From Campanula takesimana (taxonomy: Eukaryota > Streptophyta > Magnoliopsida > Asterales > Campanulaceae): a stretch of 64,000 nucleotides of DNA. A program made the position numbers and the translations under genes. The stretch lies in contig JAOWBW010000363.1 in assembly GCA_026119855.1 (NCBI GenBank), positions 1 to 64,000 on the forward strand. The letters are read 5' to 3'. Below, piece after piece: positions 11,681 through 24,673 of this stretch. The notes under the pieces were generated by a model, which made no database searches, was not told the origin of the DNA, and saw only the letters and a program-made list of their open reading frames with translations. Each line of letters begins with the position of its first letter. The stretch's first letter is position 1.

Positions 11681-12147
11681 TGTAAGATCATGGCTTGCAA
11701 CACAAGTCATTTAGTGAATTCCATACATAAAATCATAAGTATAATGTTAATATAAAGTGTAGTCAATAATAAATGTGTAGAATTCCTGAAATGTAATTTA
11801 TCAATTTATGATGGGCAAAATGGTAAATTAACATTGCTAAAGCTTGAAAGGATGTGGTCCCTAAATGAAGTGTCACCATGTTTACTATTTAAGGCCTCTC
11901 CATCAAGCCTAAAACATACTTCATTCTTACTTTCTCTCATCTAAATTACTTCATAATGTTGGAAGACTTTTGAGAGGTTAAGAGACACTTATCATTTAAA
12001 AGAACACTTCTCCCTAGTTGTTCTTTATTTCTCCCTACAACATTCATAATGGATTCAACAGGTATTATCTCGCTTCCGCCTTCATCTTCTTCCTCAATCT
12101 TATTCTGAATATGAGTGTGGCATTCAGGGATCTTAATTGTTCCAACA
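11681..12147 (+). repeat. 3' LTR of the copia element
   Basis: A 467-bp repeat of the 5' LTR, from TGTAAGATC to TTCCAACA. It shows the empty site of the solo-LTR insertion (CTCCCTACAACATTC). Confidence 0.9.
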
Positions 12148-12306
12148 CCTCCGTCCCTATTTACCTTACAAAAATGAGGCTTTGCACAAAAATTAAGAAA
12201 ATGATTGTAAAGTAGATGTGTTGTGAGTGTAGATAGTTGAGTGGGAAGAGAAAGTGGGTAGAGAAAAGTAAGTGGACAGTTGTTGTGAGTATGACAAGTG
12301 GGTCCC

Positions 12307-15300
12307 TGTCACGCCCGAATTTTTTTAAAAATCCATAAATATAATATTTACATAATTAACCTCTCCAAAATGCTAAATACCAAACCGGGCGCGTGAATTC
12401 TGCTATAAACCAATACCAACAAACAATACCTCAACGAGATTTTAACTCGGAGACTAGAAACAAACGCGGAAGCAAGAACAACTGTTAATAAAATAAATTC
12501 CCAAAGGACCACATTAAATACATAACCCTGGACGACCACGACCTTTCAACTATATACAAAGAGGCCTGAAGAGTAACTACCCCAAAGGCAATCAACTGCT
12601 CAGAAGACTCCCGATACAACGGACCTCAAACGATACCACTTGCTTTCCTGGGGGGGGGGGGTTAAGGAAAAACAATTTGAAACAAGAAACGGGGTGAGAA
12701 AAAATCTCAGTAAGCTACTAATGCAACTAGATGTCATGCTATCATGAACAGTAATATCCAATAATCAATCATAGCATACAATCACATAACAACAAATGAG
12801 AGGCTCCCTATCGCCAACCGTCCCATACCGGTTGGAAATAACGACCATCTCATCATGCAACACATAAAGCCGAAATAAACACTCATAGGTGGATACGGAG
12901 CCAAGGTTCTAGAAACGGAACACCATCCTTTGAGAAGAGTCCGTTGAGCAGCATGAACGAGCTGAAGCCGGTTCCGGAACCAAGTAACAACAACAACCAG
13001 TAGTGGGAGAAACAACACATAGTCATCCCCCCACGCGAATAGCTAGAATACTCACCATAGGAGCTAGCTCATCCCAACCACGATCACGGGAAGGGGCATC
13101 CCACTCAAGGCCACTGAACATGGGGAAACTGGGTTACCAGTGAAGTACATTATACTGGACTTGGCTCGTGCCATTATAATATACATCACTGCCAAAAAAA
13201 ACACAACAATGCCAGCTGGACTCTATACAAGCACATAGTAATAAATACTCGCTTGAAACAACAACGGGGGCAATGATTCCAAAGTAGGGAACCAAGCCAA
13301 AATCATCACAAAGGATGCAAACTATTTCTCATAAAGAGATCAACAACAACATCAACACATGAAGCTACTCAAAAAGAGTTAAACGGTTATCCACATTCAT
13401 AAATTGCAAACATGGTCACAAACGGACCCAACCCAACATTCTCAAACCATACTTAGTCAAATACCATAACACGCTTGTTCACAAAGGGACCATACCCAAT
13501 AATTACCATAAGGATGCAACTATTACTCAAGAAGAGTCAACAACAACGACAACGGGAAGTCTTTCATAAAAGTGTTCAACCACGATAAACAGAATTTCTC
13601 ATAAGGAGCTCAACAACATTGATCATTAAAACAATATTCCAAGACAAAGTTTCATACCAAACACATCCTACAGATGATACCCAAAAGTTACTCATTAAGA
13701 GAACGACCCCAACTGTCACTCACAAATAGTACCACGGCCATTACCAAGATGACCCTAAAGCCTACTCATAGAGGGTACTTATGGTCAAGCACTCAACCAT
13801 TTCCTTATACTTGGGATTCCCAATTGGAACTCCGAATAATTCCTCCATAAGGCTAATCACTCCGAAGGTACCTAATCACTATTTCACATCTTACATCCGC
13901 TCATAGACGGACCAATTCTTAACACTCAGCCGAACCAAAAAGGTAGCACATTCCCATACATGATCCCCAATGTACTAATTCAACACTTTGGTATCCCATG
14001 ACAACCCTCTAGGTACTATAGGATATCACTTAAAACCTAGACCAAGTCTTTTCCTAAAATCAATTCGATTGGAACCAACAAGAACACATCATAAGATTAC
14101 CAAACATTCACTAATAATACTTAGTTACGTTCCACCACACATTTTTTCACAAAGGAACCATTTTCACACACTAGAGTGGTCCTTGACCCACACAACATAT
14201 ACTCCAAACTTGATCACAACGGACCGGTCATAACATTTTGTATTATAGAACACTTACTGAAAACTCAACACAATCTAAACCAGAAACCCCACTAAATAAA
14301 CCCACTCATCTCGTAGTACTCGAAGAGAGCTTCGAAACGATAGTTTACACGCCTAAAACGGAGTCCGGATGAGAAAGTTATGGCCTCCGGAAGATCGAAC
14401 GAAAAACGGACAAGCTGGAAAAAGGGGGATGCGCGCGCCTCCAGAAAAAGTGATGCGCGCGCCTCCTAAGGTCAGAAGGCTGCGATTTCGAAGCATAAAA
14501 GGGTGCGCGCGCCTCCCAAAACATGGTGCGCGCGCCTCCTTGCCCGGAGGGACGAAATCCGGCCAAAATCTGGGTTTCTACCAATTTTTCTTACCCATTC
14601 CATCTTACAACCAAAATCAAACATCATCAACCTTCTACCAAGCATAAAGATGAACCCAAAACCACTTATAACTAGAATGGAGACTCAAATACTACCATTA
14701 TTCAACCAAGATCAAGATTCAAACCCAACATTCCTAAAATCAACCATTTTAACTAAATTCAAATCCAACACTTCCTACAAGTTCACCCAAGTGCCAAACA
14801 ACTTCTAAGCCTAAAATGATTCATCTCGCAACATTTAAACAACGCAACCAATGGATGATTCAATTACCCAAATTTGCACAAAAATATGAATAAATTGCAA
14901 ATAGGTTCCAAAACAACCAAGAAAGCCATATAATCAACTAGAACATTAATAGACTTAAGATGACCATTTTTAGCATAAATGGGGGAAAAGCAACTTACCC
15001 GGATTTTATCAACGGTGACGGAACTTGAAGTTTCTTGGCTTCCTACGATCCTATCGATGATCTAAACATGATTCATGTTTTAAGAAATGAGAAATAAAGA
15101 GAGGAAGATGATGGAAATGTAGAGAGAAGTGAGAGAGAACTTACCCATTCTTTGGCAATGGAAGAGAGAGGGAGATGGAGAGGATGAAAGTGAGGGAGGT
15201 GAGGGGAAAAGAGGGAGTAAGTAGGGTGATTAAGAAATTTACACATTGACCCCCTCCCCTACACACTAACTCAATCATCTTATTTCCTCACTAACATTTA

Positions 15301-15483
15301 AGACCCAACACTCTACACTAGCACAATTAACCAATTAAATGCTAGGCACGACCACATCACGAAACCCAAAATGAACACATAAATATTTAAATAACTAAAT
15401 AATTTAAATAACTAAATAAGCAAATAAATAAATAATAATTATTTATTACTAATAAAATAGAGCCTAGTTTTCGGGTCGTGACA
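12307..15483 (-). repeat. LARD 3' LTR (left copy)
   Basis: It begins TGTCACGCCCGAAT and ends TTTTCGGGTCGTGACA. A G-run at about 12652-12662 differs slightly in length from the other LTR, as expected of a homopolymer. The conserved block is at 12782-12895. No coding sequence is supported; short frames in it also occur in the other LTR copies because the DNA is shared. Confidence 0.9.
14429..14539 (+). repeat. Two pairs of ATGCGCGCGCCTCC motifs, left LARD LTR
   Basis: Copies at 14429, 14453, 14503 and 14526 with steps of 24, 50 and 23 bp. This is the same two-pair layout as the GGCACGGTCGTGCC motifs in the related solo LTR. Confidence 0.9.
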
Positions 15484-17985
15484 GACTACCCTCCTTAAAA
15501 AGAATTCGCCCGCGAATTCTCTCATCAAAATCATGACACGCAGTCATAACGAGGCTACAAAATATCGGTCCCCAAATAGCACTCATAACCCCAAACAAGT
15601 ACCTATTAGATAATTCAAACATAGTCTCCACGACTCAATAACCCAACATATATTACACACACATATCTCAAGTATACTCGTATCACACATCCTAAAGTCA
15701 ACTTCTTCCTTTAACTGGAACTTCAGATTCCCAAGACTATCACTTGATCACCGATCCTGAAACATAACTGATTTGATCCCGATTAGCATTATGTTCTCAA
15801 TCAACCCTTAATTCACCAATATTCATAAGTTTTACTTTTCCGGTTCTTCCGTACGTATTGACGATCTATACATCAACCCATAACATACTACTACCCGAAC
15901 AAATAAGAGAAGGAATAGAGCTAACAATTTCTGCCACCCAATGATTCAATGATATACTCAAAATTTCACCGTTATCAACTATCCGGTTAAATATGATCCC
16001 ACCACTATACTCGCTTTCCTTATAAGATGAAACATCATACAGTCATACTCTTTGAATTCCTCGAATCTACTTGCATTATTTCATACTTAGTTTCTAAGAA
16101 AATATATCCATCCACTTTTGATAGTCCATTAACATAACATTTCAACTTGGTCCCAAAATAAAATAGAATAAACAATCTGCTAAGGAAATGCCGATAACAC
16201 AATCCATCCCAAGTCATAGATAGTTCTATTTATCAAGAGTTAATCCTCGAAACACACATAAATACTTCGTCACTTCTAATCGTTACTTACCTCAGTCCCT
16301 ATTTGGAAGCATCATTATCGATAACAAGCTGATCAGCTTCACTAAAATGGAAAACTTGACTTATCTCCAAGAAAACATAACACCGGTTATACCTTGCAAG
16401 ATAACAGTGATGCTAGCTAAATCCACAAAACCATATCAATACTTAAATTATCATCAATCTTATTTTAATAATCGAAAGTTGATTTCACGTTCATCGGTTC
16501 TTACTAAAGTCAAGAAATCCCAAAATATGCGTATCTCATTTTACATATTTGCCTACACTTGCAGAGATCAATTAATACCTCAAGAACCCCATTACAAAAC
16601 AATAAATCCTCTAGCTCATGTTAAAACTTGCGAACCCTTGCTCCTCCAAGCAACTTTAAATAAAATCCCAAATGGGTAATAATTCTCAGCCTACAACTTG
16701 GTGTGTATCAGTATAACATTAAGTCATTCACTCCCAAAATCAGATTACGATTTAAAGTAACAATCTTCGATAACACTATGTCATTTATCTTTCCCAATGA
16801 TATAACCAAGAATTCAAAATAAACGAACCCCATAATAGAAATTGCCTTCGTTATTTCCTCATATTCGACCTTTGACTAACAATAGCCCCTTATCAATCAA
16901 ACTCTGACTAAACCACTGATCAACTGCAGGAATTTACTAATTCACCAATATAAGATAACAAACACTAATTCGCCAAAGTGACCTAATTGATCTTTCTGAA
17001 AATATCACATTTAGACCCAAAATCATCCAACTCGAAGATCGACAATTAGATTAGAATCTATTAAAACTCAATCCACACTATTCAATCAAGCTTCTCAACC
17101 ACTCAGAGACCGGTCGGAATTATTTACGAATTTAGTGACCAAAATGAAATATCTGCTCATACTCATCTTTAAGCATTCTTTCAAATCTCTACTACACCTT
17201 TCTCCCATGAAGATTAATATAACTTCTCACCAAAGATGCACCCACTTATAACCCCTTATGCCTCTAAGCAAGGTCACACAATCCGTATAGAAATACTCAC
17301 CATAAATCAATGACAACCAAGAGATTCGGACCGCATAGAAAGCTAAACCATACTACTTAACTTGTCAACACTCTATATAAGCGGCATGACCAAATCACCT
17401 TACCTTCATCATTAGCAATCACGAAATTTCGTACTCGGGGACACACCTCAACATAAATCACCTAATGAGAACAAACATAGGAATATAGCACAAGGCATTT
17501 CCACTTTACGAAATAGGTACGCCCAAGTATTCAAAGACTCACACTTCGATTCTCAAACCAGTCGACCCCAATGGAAACAATACTATTAACACCAGTCCTA
17601 TGCCTCAAATACCACAAGAGAATGGCCAATCGACGTCAAAATCACCTCCATAACGCAACCAATTAAGGCCACAAACTCTATCCAAACTGATAGTTAACCT
17701 GAAACCCAAAATTTCGAATCAAAACAATTCCCATATATCCAAAAGAATATATATCAAAAATCTTTGAAACAAGGTACAAGATATCATTGATCACCCCAAT
17801 TTCTCAATAACTTAATCGTCTCACTTCTTCGATCTCAAACCCTACTATTAAAGGCAACTAGTTGACCTCAAATAAAACTTAGTTTCTCTAAACGCTCAAA
17901 ATCATAACACCCAAGTGTTGAAACCTATTCAATATCAGAGTTCCTATTCCTTTGCAAGGTCTAAAACCATTGCTCTGATACCAAC
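15484..17985 (-). other. LARD internal region, non-coding
   Basis: On the minus strand it starts after the LTR with a primer site and ends with a purine-rich tract. The longest open frame (16347-16679 on plus) shows no recognisable domain and I do not consider it a gene. Nothing resembling gag, protease, RT or integrase was found. Confidence 0.75.
17972..17983 (-). other. LARD primer binding site, initiator tRNA-Met type
   Basis: The minus strand reads TGGTATCAGAGC two bases inside the LTR end, complementary to initiator tRNA-Met. This fixes the element on the minus strand. Confidence 0.9.
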
Positions 17986-20900
17986 TGTCACGCCCCGGAT
18001 TTTTTTTAAAAATCCATAAATATAATATTTACATAATTAACCTCTCCAAAATGCTAAATACCAAACCGGGCGCGTGAATTCTGCTATAAACCAATACCAA
18101 CAAACAATACCTCAACGAGATTTTAACTCGGAGACTAGAAACAAACGCGGAAGGAAGAACAACTGTTAATAAAATAAATTCCCAAAGGACCACAGTAAAT
18201 ACATAACCCTGGACGACCACGACCTTTCAACTATATACAAAGAGGCCTGAAGAGTAACTACCCCAAAGGCAATCAACCTGCTCAGAAGACTCCCGATACA
18301 ACGGACCTCAAACGATACCACTTGCTTTCCTGGGGGGGGGGGGGTTAAGAAAAACAATTTGAAACAAGAAACGGGGTGAGAAAAAATCTCAGTAAGCTAC
18401 TAAATGCAACTAGATGTCATGCTATCATGAACAGTAATATCCAATAATCAATCATAGCATACAATCACATAACAACAAATGAGAGGCTCCCTATCGCCAA
18501 CCGTCCCATACCGGTTGGAAATAACGACCAGCTCATCATGCAACACATAAAGCTGAAATAAACACTCATAGGTGGATACGGAGCCAAGGTTCTAGAAACG
18601 GAACACCATCCTTTGAGAAGAGTCCGTTGAGCAGCATGAACGAGCTGAAGCCGGTTCCGGAACCAAGTAACAACAACAACCAGTAGTGGGAGAAACAACA
18701 CATAGTCATCCCCCCACGCGAATAGCTAGAATACTCACCATAGGAGCTAGCTCATCCCAACCACGATCACGGGAAGGGGCATCCCCCTCAAGGCCACTGA
18801 ACATGGGGAAACTGGGTTACCAGTGAAGTACATTATACTGGACTTGGCTCGTGCCATTATAATATACATCACTGCCCAAAACAAACACAACAATGCCAGC
18901 TGGACTCTATACAAGCACATAGTAATAAATACTCGCTTGAAACAACAACGGGGGCAATGATTCCAAGTAGGGAACCAAGCCAAAATCATCACAAAGGATG
19001 CAAACTATTTCTCATAAAGAGATCAACAACAACATCAACACATGAAGCTACTCAAAAAGAGTTAAACGGTTATCCACATTCATAAATTGCAAACATGGTC
19101 ACAAACGGACCCAACCCAACATTCTCAAACCATACTTAGTCAAATACCATAACACGCTTGTTCACAAAGGGACCATACCCAATAATTACCATAAGGATGC
19201 AACTATTACTCAAGAAGAGTCAACAACAACGACAACGGGAAGTCTTTCATAAAAGTGTTCAACCACGATAAACAGAATTTCTCATAAGGAGCTCAACAAC
19301 ATTGATCATTAAAACAATATTCCAAGACAAAGTTTCATACCAAACACATCCTACAGATGATACCCAAAAGTTACTCATTAAGAGCACAACCCCAACGGTC
19401 ACTCACAAATAGTACCACGGCCATTACCAAGATGACCCTAAAAGCCTACTCATAGAGGGTACTTATGGTCAAGCACTCAACCATTTCCTTATACTTGGGA
19501 TTCCCAATTGGAACTCCGAATAATTCCTCCATAAGGCTAATCACTCCGAAGGTACCTAATCACTATTTCACATCTTACATCCGCTCATAGACGGACCAAT
19601 TCTTAACACTCAGCCGAACCAAAAAGGTAGCACATTCCCATACATGATCCCAATGTACTAATTCAACACTTTGGTATCCCATGACAACCCTCTAGGTACT
19701 ATAGGATATCACTTAAAACCTAGACCAAGTCTTTTCCTAAAATCAATTCGATTGGAACCAACAAGAACACATCATAAGATTACCAAACATTCACTAATAA
19801 TACTTAGTTACGTTCCACCACACATTTGTTCACAAAGGAACCATTTTCACACACTAGAGTGGTCCTTGACCCACACAACATATACTCCAAACTTGATCAC
19901 AACGGACCGGTCATAACATTTTGTATTATAGAACACTTACTGAAAACTCAACACAATCTAAACCAGAAACCCCACTAAATAAACCCACTCATCTCGTAGT
20001 ACTCGAAGAGAGCTTCGAAACGATAGTTTACACGCCTAAAACGGAGTCCGGATGAGAAAGTTATGGCCTCCGGAAGATCGAACGAAAACGGACAAGCTGG
20101 AAAAAGGGGGATGCGCGCGCCTCCAGAAAAAGTGATGCGCGCGCCTCCTAAGGTCAGAAGGCTGCGATTTCGAAGCATAAAAGGGTGCGCGCGCCTCCCA
20201 AAACATGGTGCGCGCGCCTCCTTGCCCGGAGGGACGAAATCCGGCCAAAATCTGGGTTTCTACCAATTTTTCTTACCCATTCCATCTTACAACCAAAATC
20301 AAACATCATCAACCTTCTACCAAGCATAAAGATGAACCCAAAACCACTTATAACTAGAATGGAGACTCAAATACTACCATTATTCAACCAAGATCAAGAT
20401 TCAAACCCAACATTCCTAAAATCAACCATTTTTAACTAAATTCAAATCCAACACTTCCTACAAGTTCACCCAAGTGCCAAAACAACTTCTAAGCCTAAAA
20501 TGATTCATCTCGCAACATTTAAACAACGCAACCAATGGATGATTCAATTACCCAAATTTGCACAAAAATATGAATAAATTGCAAATAGGTTCCAAAACAA
20601 CCAAGAAAGCCATATAAATCAACTAGAACATTAATAGACTTAAAGATGACCATTTTTAGCATAAATGGGGGAAAAGCAACTTACCCGGATTTTATCAACG
20701 GTGACGGAACTTGAAGTTTCTTGGCTTCCTACGATCCTATCGATGATCTAAACATGATTCATGTTTTAAGAAATGAGAAATAAAGAGAGGAAGATGATGG
20801 AAATGTAGAGAGAAGTGAGAGAGAACTTACCCATTCTTTGGCAATGGAAGAGAGAGGGAGATGGAGAGGATGAAAGTGAGGGAGGTGAGGGGAAAAGAGG

Positions 20901-21169
20901 GAGTAAGTAGGGTGATTAAGAAATTTACACATTGACCCCCTCCCCTACACACTAACTCAATCATCTTATTTCCTCACTAACATTTAAGACCCAACACTCT
21001 ACACTAGCACAATTAACCAATTAAATGCTAGGCACGACCACATCACGAAACCCAAAATGAACACATAAATATTTAAATAACTAAATAATTTAAATAACTA
21101 AATAAGCAAATAAATAAATAATAATTATTTATTACTAATAAAATAGAGCCTAGTTTTCGGGTCGTGACA
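17986..21169 (-). repeat. LARD 5' LTR (right copy)
   Basis: Matches 12307-15483 nearly throughout; the differences noticed are single-base changes and homopolymer lengths. It ends at the TSD GTCCC and the right part of the broken Stowaway MITE. Confidence 0.9.
20111..20221 (+). repeat. Two pairs of ATGCGCGCGCCTCC motifs, right LARD LTR
   Basis: Copies at 20111, 20135, 20185 and 20208 with the same steps (24, 50, 23) as in the other LTR. Confidence 0.9.
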
Positions 21170-21278
21170 GTCCCACTATTTAAAAAATGTTTAAAAGTTT
21201 CTTTTTTGGGATTTTATAATGTATATAGGGACACTCAAAATGGCAATTTTTGTAAGGTAAATAGGGACGGAGGGAGTA

Positions 21279-21577
21279 ATGACATAGGGTATAGACTGAT
21301 TGTCAACAATCTGTTCTCCTGAAAAAACATGATTGCGCAGTTACGAGTTAGTGCCCGCGGTCGTTATGTAAGAATAAATCTTGACCGTGCGGGCATATTT
21401 TTAAGTGTGAAGAGATTCTTAACAAATCAATATATATATATATATATATTTAAAGTTGGTGAGGACGGCTAAGGTGGTGACATGTAGATAAGTCATGGTA
21501 AAATTTGAATTTGATGATGCCACATCAACACTATTCTAATAAATAAGTGAGTTTTCAATTTTTTTCTATTAGCTAAT
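21279..21577. other. Intergenic DNA, no gene seen
   Basis: Contains a short (AT)n run near 21430-21450. No coding or element signal was recognised. Confidence 0.5.
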
Positions 21578-22312
21578 GGCCTGTTTGGTAAAGCTGAAAA
21601 TTAAGCTCTCTGAAAATGTAGAGCTAAAAAAGTAGAACTGAAATCATTAAGTTGCTGAATTTTGTAAGACTTCGGTTTGTTTGGTATCGACAAACTACAT
21701 ACATCTGAATTTAATCAAAATTGTAAACAAACAGTTAAAAACTAGTCTCATCTCTTTCATTTGATTATTTTTTTTTGTTTATCTTCAAACAAAAATAGTC
21801 ATATTTTTAAAATAAATAATTATAATTCAAATTATTATTTGTCAAATTATCTTTTATTTAGACCGATAGTAATAATATTTAAACAGTTTTTTATTGGTAC
21901 TTTCATTTGTCCCACATTAATAAAGTTCAACTTCACTATTTTGATCAATTTTACTAAACTTTGACAAATTTTTTTTGATAAAATTTAATTATGATACTCA
22001 AGTAAAACATTATCAAAATTTATAATATAAAAATAATTTTATTTTAATTTTATCATATTTAATCTATAGAAAAAATAAAATATTTTAACAAAATAAAGTA
22101 ACATTAAATAAACAAATATGTTGATGAGTGGGTTTGAACCCATTCCCTTTTTTAATCTTACCTCCTCTTACCTTGTTAAGACTTGCCATACTAGCTTAAA
22201 ATTAATAGCTTATTTTAAGACAATCTTAACAATTTAAGCGATTGAAATTTCCCTTACCAAACAAGCTTAAGTGTTCCAAATTAAGAGCTTAATTGGGTTA
22301 CCAAACAGGTCC
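21578..22312. mobile_element. Non-autonomous TIR element with GGCCTGTTTGGTAA ends
   Basis: The left end GGCCTGTTTGGTAA is inverted at the right end (reverse complement GGACCTGTTTGGTAA), and AATTAAGCTC is repeated in inverse inside both. The flanks share TAAT (21574-21577 and 22313-22316), compatible with a PIF/Harbinger-type TAA duplication, although some hAT MITEs have similar termini. No transposase frame is visible. Confidence 0.6.
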
Positions 22313-22825
22313 TAATAGTATAAGCTAATAATATTAGTTACTATATAGGGTAACTATTATAGTTTACTATTATAATAACTATTACTAATAATAGTAATAG
22401 TTAACTATAGTAGTTAACTATTACTATTATTAGTAATAGGTAACTATAATAGTTAACTATTACTATTATTAATAATAGTTAACTATCATAGTAACTATTA
22501 CTATTATTAGTAATACTATAATAGTTACCTTATATAGTAATTAATATTATTAGCTAATAATGTTAAACAAATAATAGTTGACTATTAATAGTTAACTATT
22601 ATTATAATTAACATTTATAATTAAATTTTATAATTAACTATTGAATAAATTAAAAATTACTATTAATAGTATTAGTAATCGTAATAGTTGCTATATATAT
22701 TAACTATTACTATTAATAGTATAATTAGTTAATCATAATAATTACTATATGGATTAACTATCATTATTAATAGTATTAGTTAATCATTATACAATATATA
22801 TTACTAATATTTACTATTAATAGTA
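22313..22825. repeat. AT-only tract of TAATAGTTAACTAT-type repeats
   Basis: Degenerate repeats of TTACTATTA, TAATAGT and the palindrome AGTTAACTAT fill this tract and continue past the small MITE to about 23200. It can fold on itself extensively. No coding potential. Confidence 0.7.
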
Positions 22826-23025
22826 TTCACTTCGTTCAAGAGTAAGAGTCCTACTTTCTATTTTTATACGCCCCAGAGTAAGAGTCTCTTTCCTAAAATG
22901 ACAAATAATGAATAGTATTTTGGACAATTATACCCTAAACCCACTTGCAATGTTTACCAATTTTCTATTGTTTTTAAATAAGTGTGCACAAACAATGTAT
23001 GACTCTTACGATAGGACAAAGGGAG
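22826..23025. mobile_element. Stowaway-like MITE
   Basis: Between TA dinucleotides, the left end TTCACTTCGTTCAAGAGTAAGAG pairs with the right end ACTCTTACGATAGGACAAAG. About 200 bp and non-coding, inside the AT repeat tract. Confidence 0.7.
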
Positions 23026-23571
23026 TATTAATTAATCATAATAGTTACTATATAGGCTAATTATTACTATTAATATTATTAGTGAATAATAGTTATTATA
23101 TATGATAGTAAATATAATTTATAATATTAGGTAATTATAATAGTTATTTAAGTTATTATTTAATAATAGTATTAGTTAAGATGATGGATACGCTATTAGT
23201 TACTATAACTAGAAAAAATTGTTTATTTAAGACATAATAAAATTATTATACTAAAACATTAGATGTACATTATAAACTTTTATATTTACTAATCATAATG
23301 TGTATGTATAAAATCATTTTTGAACAAAAGCTAATATTATCAAGTCAATTATCTATAAAATTAAAAGTTAATTCATAATGATAATAATTTATCTTTATAT
23401 TCAAATTTCAATTATCATAATTATTACAACAAAATTAGAAAATTAACACAATTTTCCTAAATTTGTAAGCAAATGTTTTAATTCATATACAATATAATTA
23501 TATTACAAAAAAGTTATTATATTACTTTATAACATAAAAAAATAAAATACAAAAAAATAGTAAATTAGTTT
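23026..23571. other. AT-rich DNA, probable Helitron interior
   Basis: No gene is seen. It leads into a Helitron-type 3' end, so it may be part of that element. Confidence 0.45.
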
Positions 23572-23599
23572 CCCGTGCAAAGCACGGGTTACCCACTAG
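23572..23599 (+). mobile_element. Helitron 3' terminus
   Basis: A perfect hairpin CCCGTGC-AAA-GCACGGG (23572-23588) lies 7 bases before the terminal CTAG (23596-23599), which is followed by T. A short GC hairpin close to a CTRR end inserted before T is the Helitron signature. The 5' TC end was not located. Confidence 0.75.
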
Positions 23600-24080
23600 T
23601 CATAAGTAAAACTGATTTGAGAATGAGGAATGGTAAAAAACAGAATGATAAACTTGTAAAGTAAAATATTATGAGGTTTAAATTACATGTAATCGGAATA
23701 ATGAAGGATTGATCATCCTAAAGTTGAAATAAATATGGAGTAAGTTCTTAATGTCATTTCAACTCATCCTTGGAGTTGGAGAGTAAAAACCAAGTCTTGC
23801 ATTATAGCATTCATACATGTAATAGGAACTTCATAATAGGCAAGTGCTCATGAAATTAAAAGACTTTAAAATGTAAAGGACTTGTATTTATAGGCAATAA
23901 ATAAATGACATGAAATGAAATTGCTTTTAATATAAAGGAGAGAGTGGTAGGAAAGGTTCATCATGCTCCCATATAAATGGTACCTTGACCATAAAAGCCA
24001 AGGGTTTCACCTAAATGATCATAGCAGAGCCAGTTTAAACCTTTCAACTACAAGCATAAATGTTGGATTTTTAACTAATA
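23600..24080. other. Intergenic DNA, no gene seen
   Basis: AT-rich without coding signal or clear element boundary. Confidence 0.5.
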
Positions 24081-24309
24081 CTACTTCCGTCCCAGTTTAA
24101 GGTTCTTAGGTTTCTAGACGTTTATTTGAAGGGACTTTGGGCAAGTAATGAAAATTTTAAAACTTGTTAGTGATACACCATTATAAACACTATCATTAAC
24201 AACTTTTAGACCTTTATTACGATAATTGGATTAAGCAATAATTATTGCTCAAAGTTACTTCAGAGAAACACAAAAAAAAACTAAGAACCTTAAACTGGGA
24301 CGGAGGGAG
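24081..24309. mobile_element. Stowaway-like MITE
   Basis: The ends CTACTTCCGTCCCAGTTTAAGG and CCTTAAACTGGGACGGAGGGAG are inverted repeats, preceded by TA. Non-coding. The termini are of the same type as those at 39427-39770 and at the window start. Confidence 0.85.
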
Positions 24310-24416
24310 CATAACAACAATAAACACTAAATAGATAGCATAAGTGACATATGAGTGAAGGGAAAGCGGGGATTATGGATTTGTCATACTCTTATCCAAG
24401 TAAGCCCTTAAATATA

Positions 24417-24673
24417 CTCCCTCTGTCCTAGAAAAATAGTCTTATTTTGATTTTTAGTGGTCAACAAAAACGAACTTTGACCAAACATTAGTGTCGATCT
24501 AATGATTCTAGTAAAATTCTAAAAGTTGTAATTGATTAATTATTAAGTGATTTATCAATAACACATTTTAGAATTTTATTGTGATGATTAGATTGACACC
24601 AATGTTTGGTCAAAGTTCATTTTTATTGACCATAAAAAGTCAAAATGAAACTATCTTTCCGGGATAAAGGGAG
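24417..24673. mobile_element. Stowaway-like MITE
   Basis: TA-flanked. The left end CTCCCTCTGTCCTAG and right end CCGGGATAAAGGGAG are inverted, with inner repeats AACTTTGACC and GGTCAAAGTTC. Same subfamily as 28318-28551. Confidence 0.85.

Larger units (their letters stand above)
3345..12147 (+). mobile_element. Ty1-copia element, full structure but decayed
   Basis: Two LTRs (3345-6617, split by a solo LTR, and 11681-12147) begin TGTAAGATCATGGCTTGC and end TTCCAACA. An initiator-tRNA-Met primer site follows the 5' LTR and a purine tract AAGTGGGAG precedes the 3' LTR. The TSD is CCTCA/CCTCC (one mismatch). Internal order is gag, protease, integrase, reverse transcriptase, RNase H, which defines copia rather than gypsy. 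All frames contain stops and frameshifts, so the element is dead. The leader (6633-7917) holds an unusual array of CpG palindromes. Confidence 0.85.
12307..21169 (-). mobile_element. LARD-like non-autonomous LTR element, complete
   Basis: LTRs of 3177 bp (12307-15483) and 3184 bp (17986-21169) start TGTCACG and end CGTGACA and look nearly identical. The flanking 5-bp TSD GTCCC is perfect (12302-12306 and 21170-21174). On the minus strand a primer site follows the right-hand LTR and a purine-rich tract AAGGAGGGTAG precedes the left-hand LTR. The 2502-bp internal region has no gag or pol homology that I can see. Very long LTRs around a non-coding core fit large retrotransposon derivatives (LARDs), which depend on partner elements. 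Similar LTRs suggest recent insertion. Confidence 0.9.
3337..21276. mobile_element. Stowaway MITE split by two nested LTR elements
   Basis: The MITE survives as three pieces: 3337-3344 (CTCCCTC plus one base), 12148-12306 and 21170-21276. The left terminus CTCCCTCCGTCCCTATTT (3337 plus 12148 on) and the right terminus AAATAGGGACGGAGGGAG are inverted repeats, extended inside by ACCTTACAAAAATG and CATTTTTGTAAGGT. The outer flanks are TA on both sides, the Tc1/mariner-Stowaway TSD. Reassembled length is about 265 bp. A copia element entered at 3345 and a LARD at 12307. Confidence 0.85.

Noticed and set aside
12782..13018. Minus-strand frame in the LARD LTR, repeated at 18465-18701
   Set aside because: It is repeated because the LTR is repeated. 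No domain, start context or diverged homologue proves a protein; kept only as a conserved DNA block.
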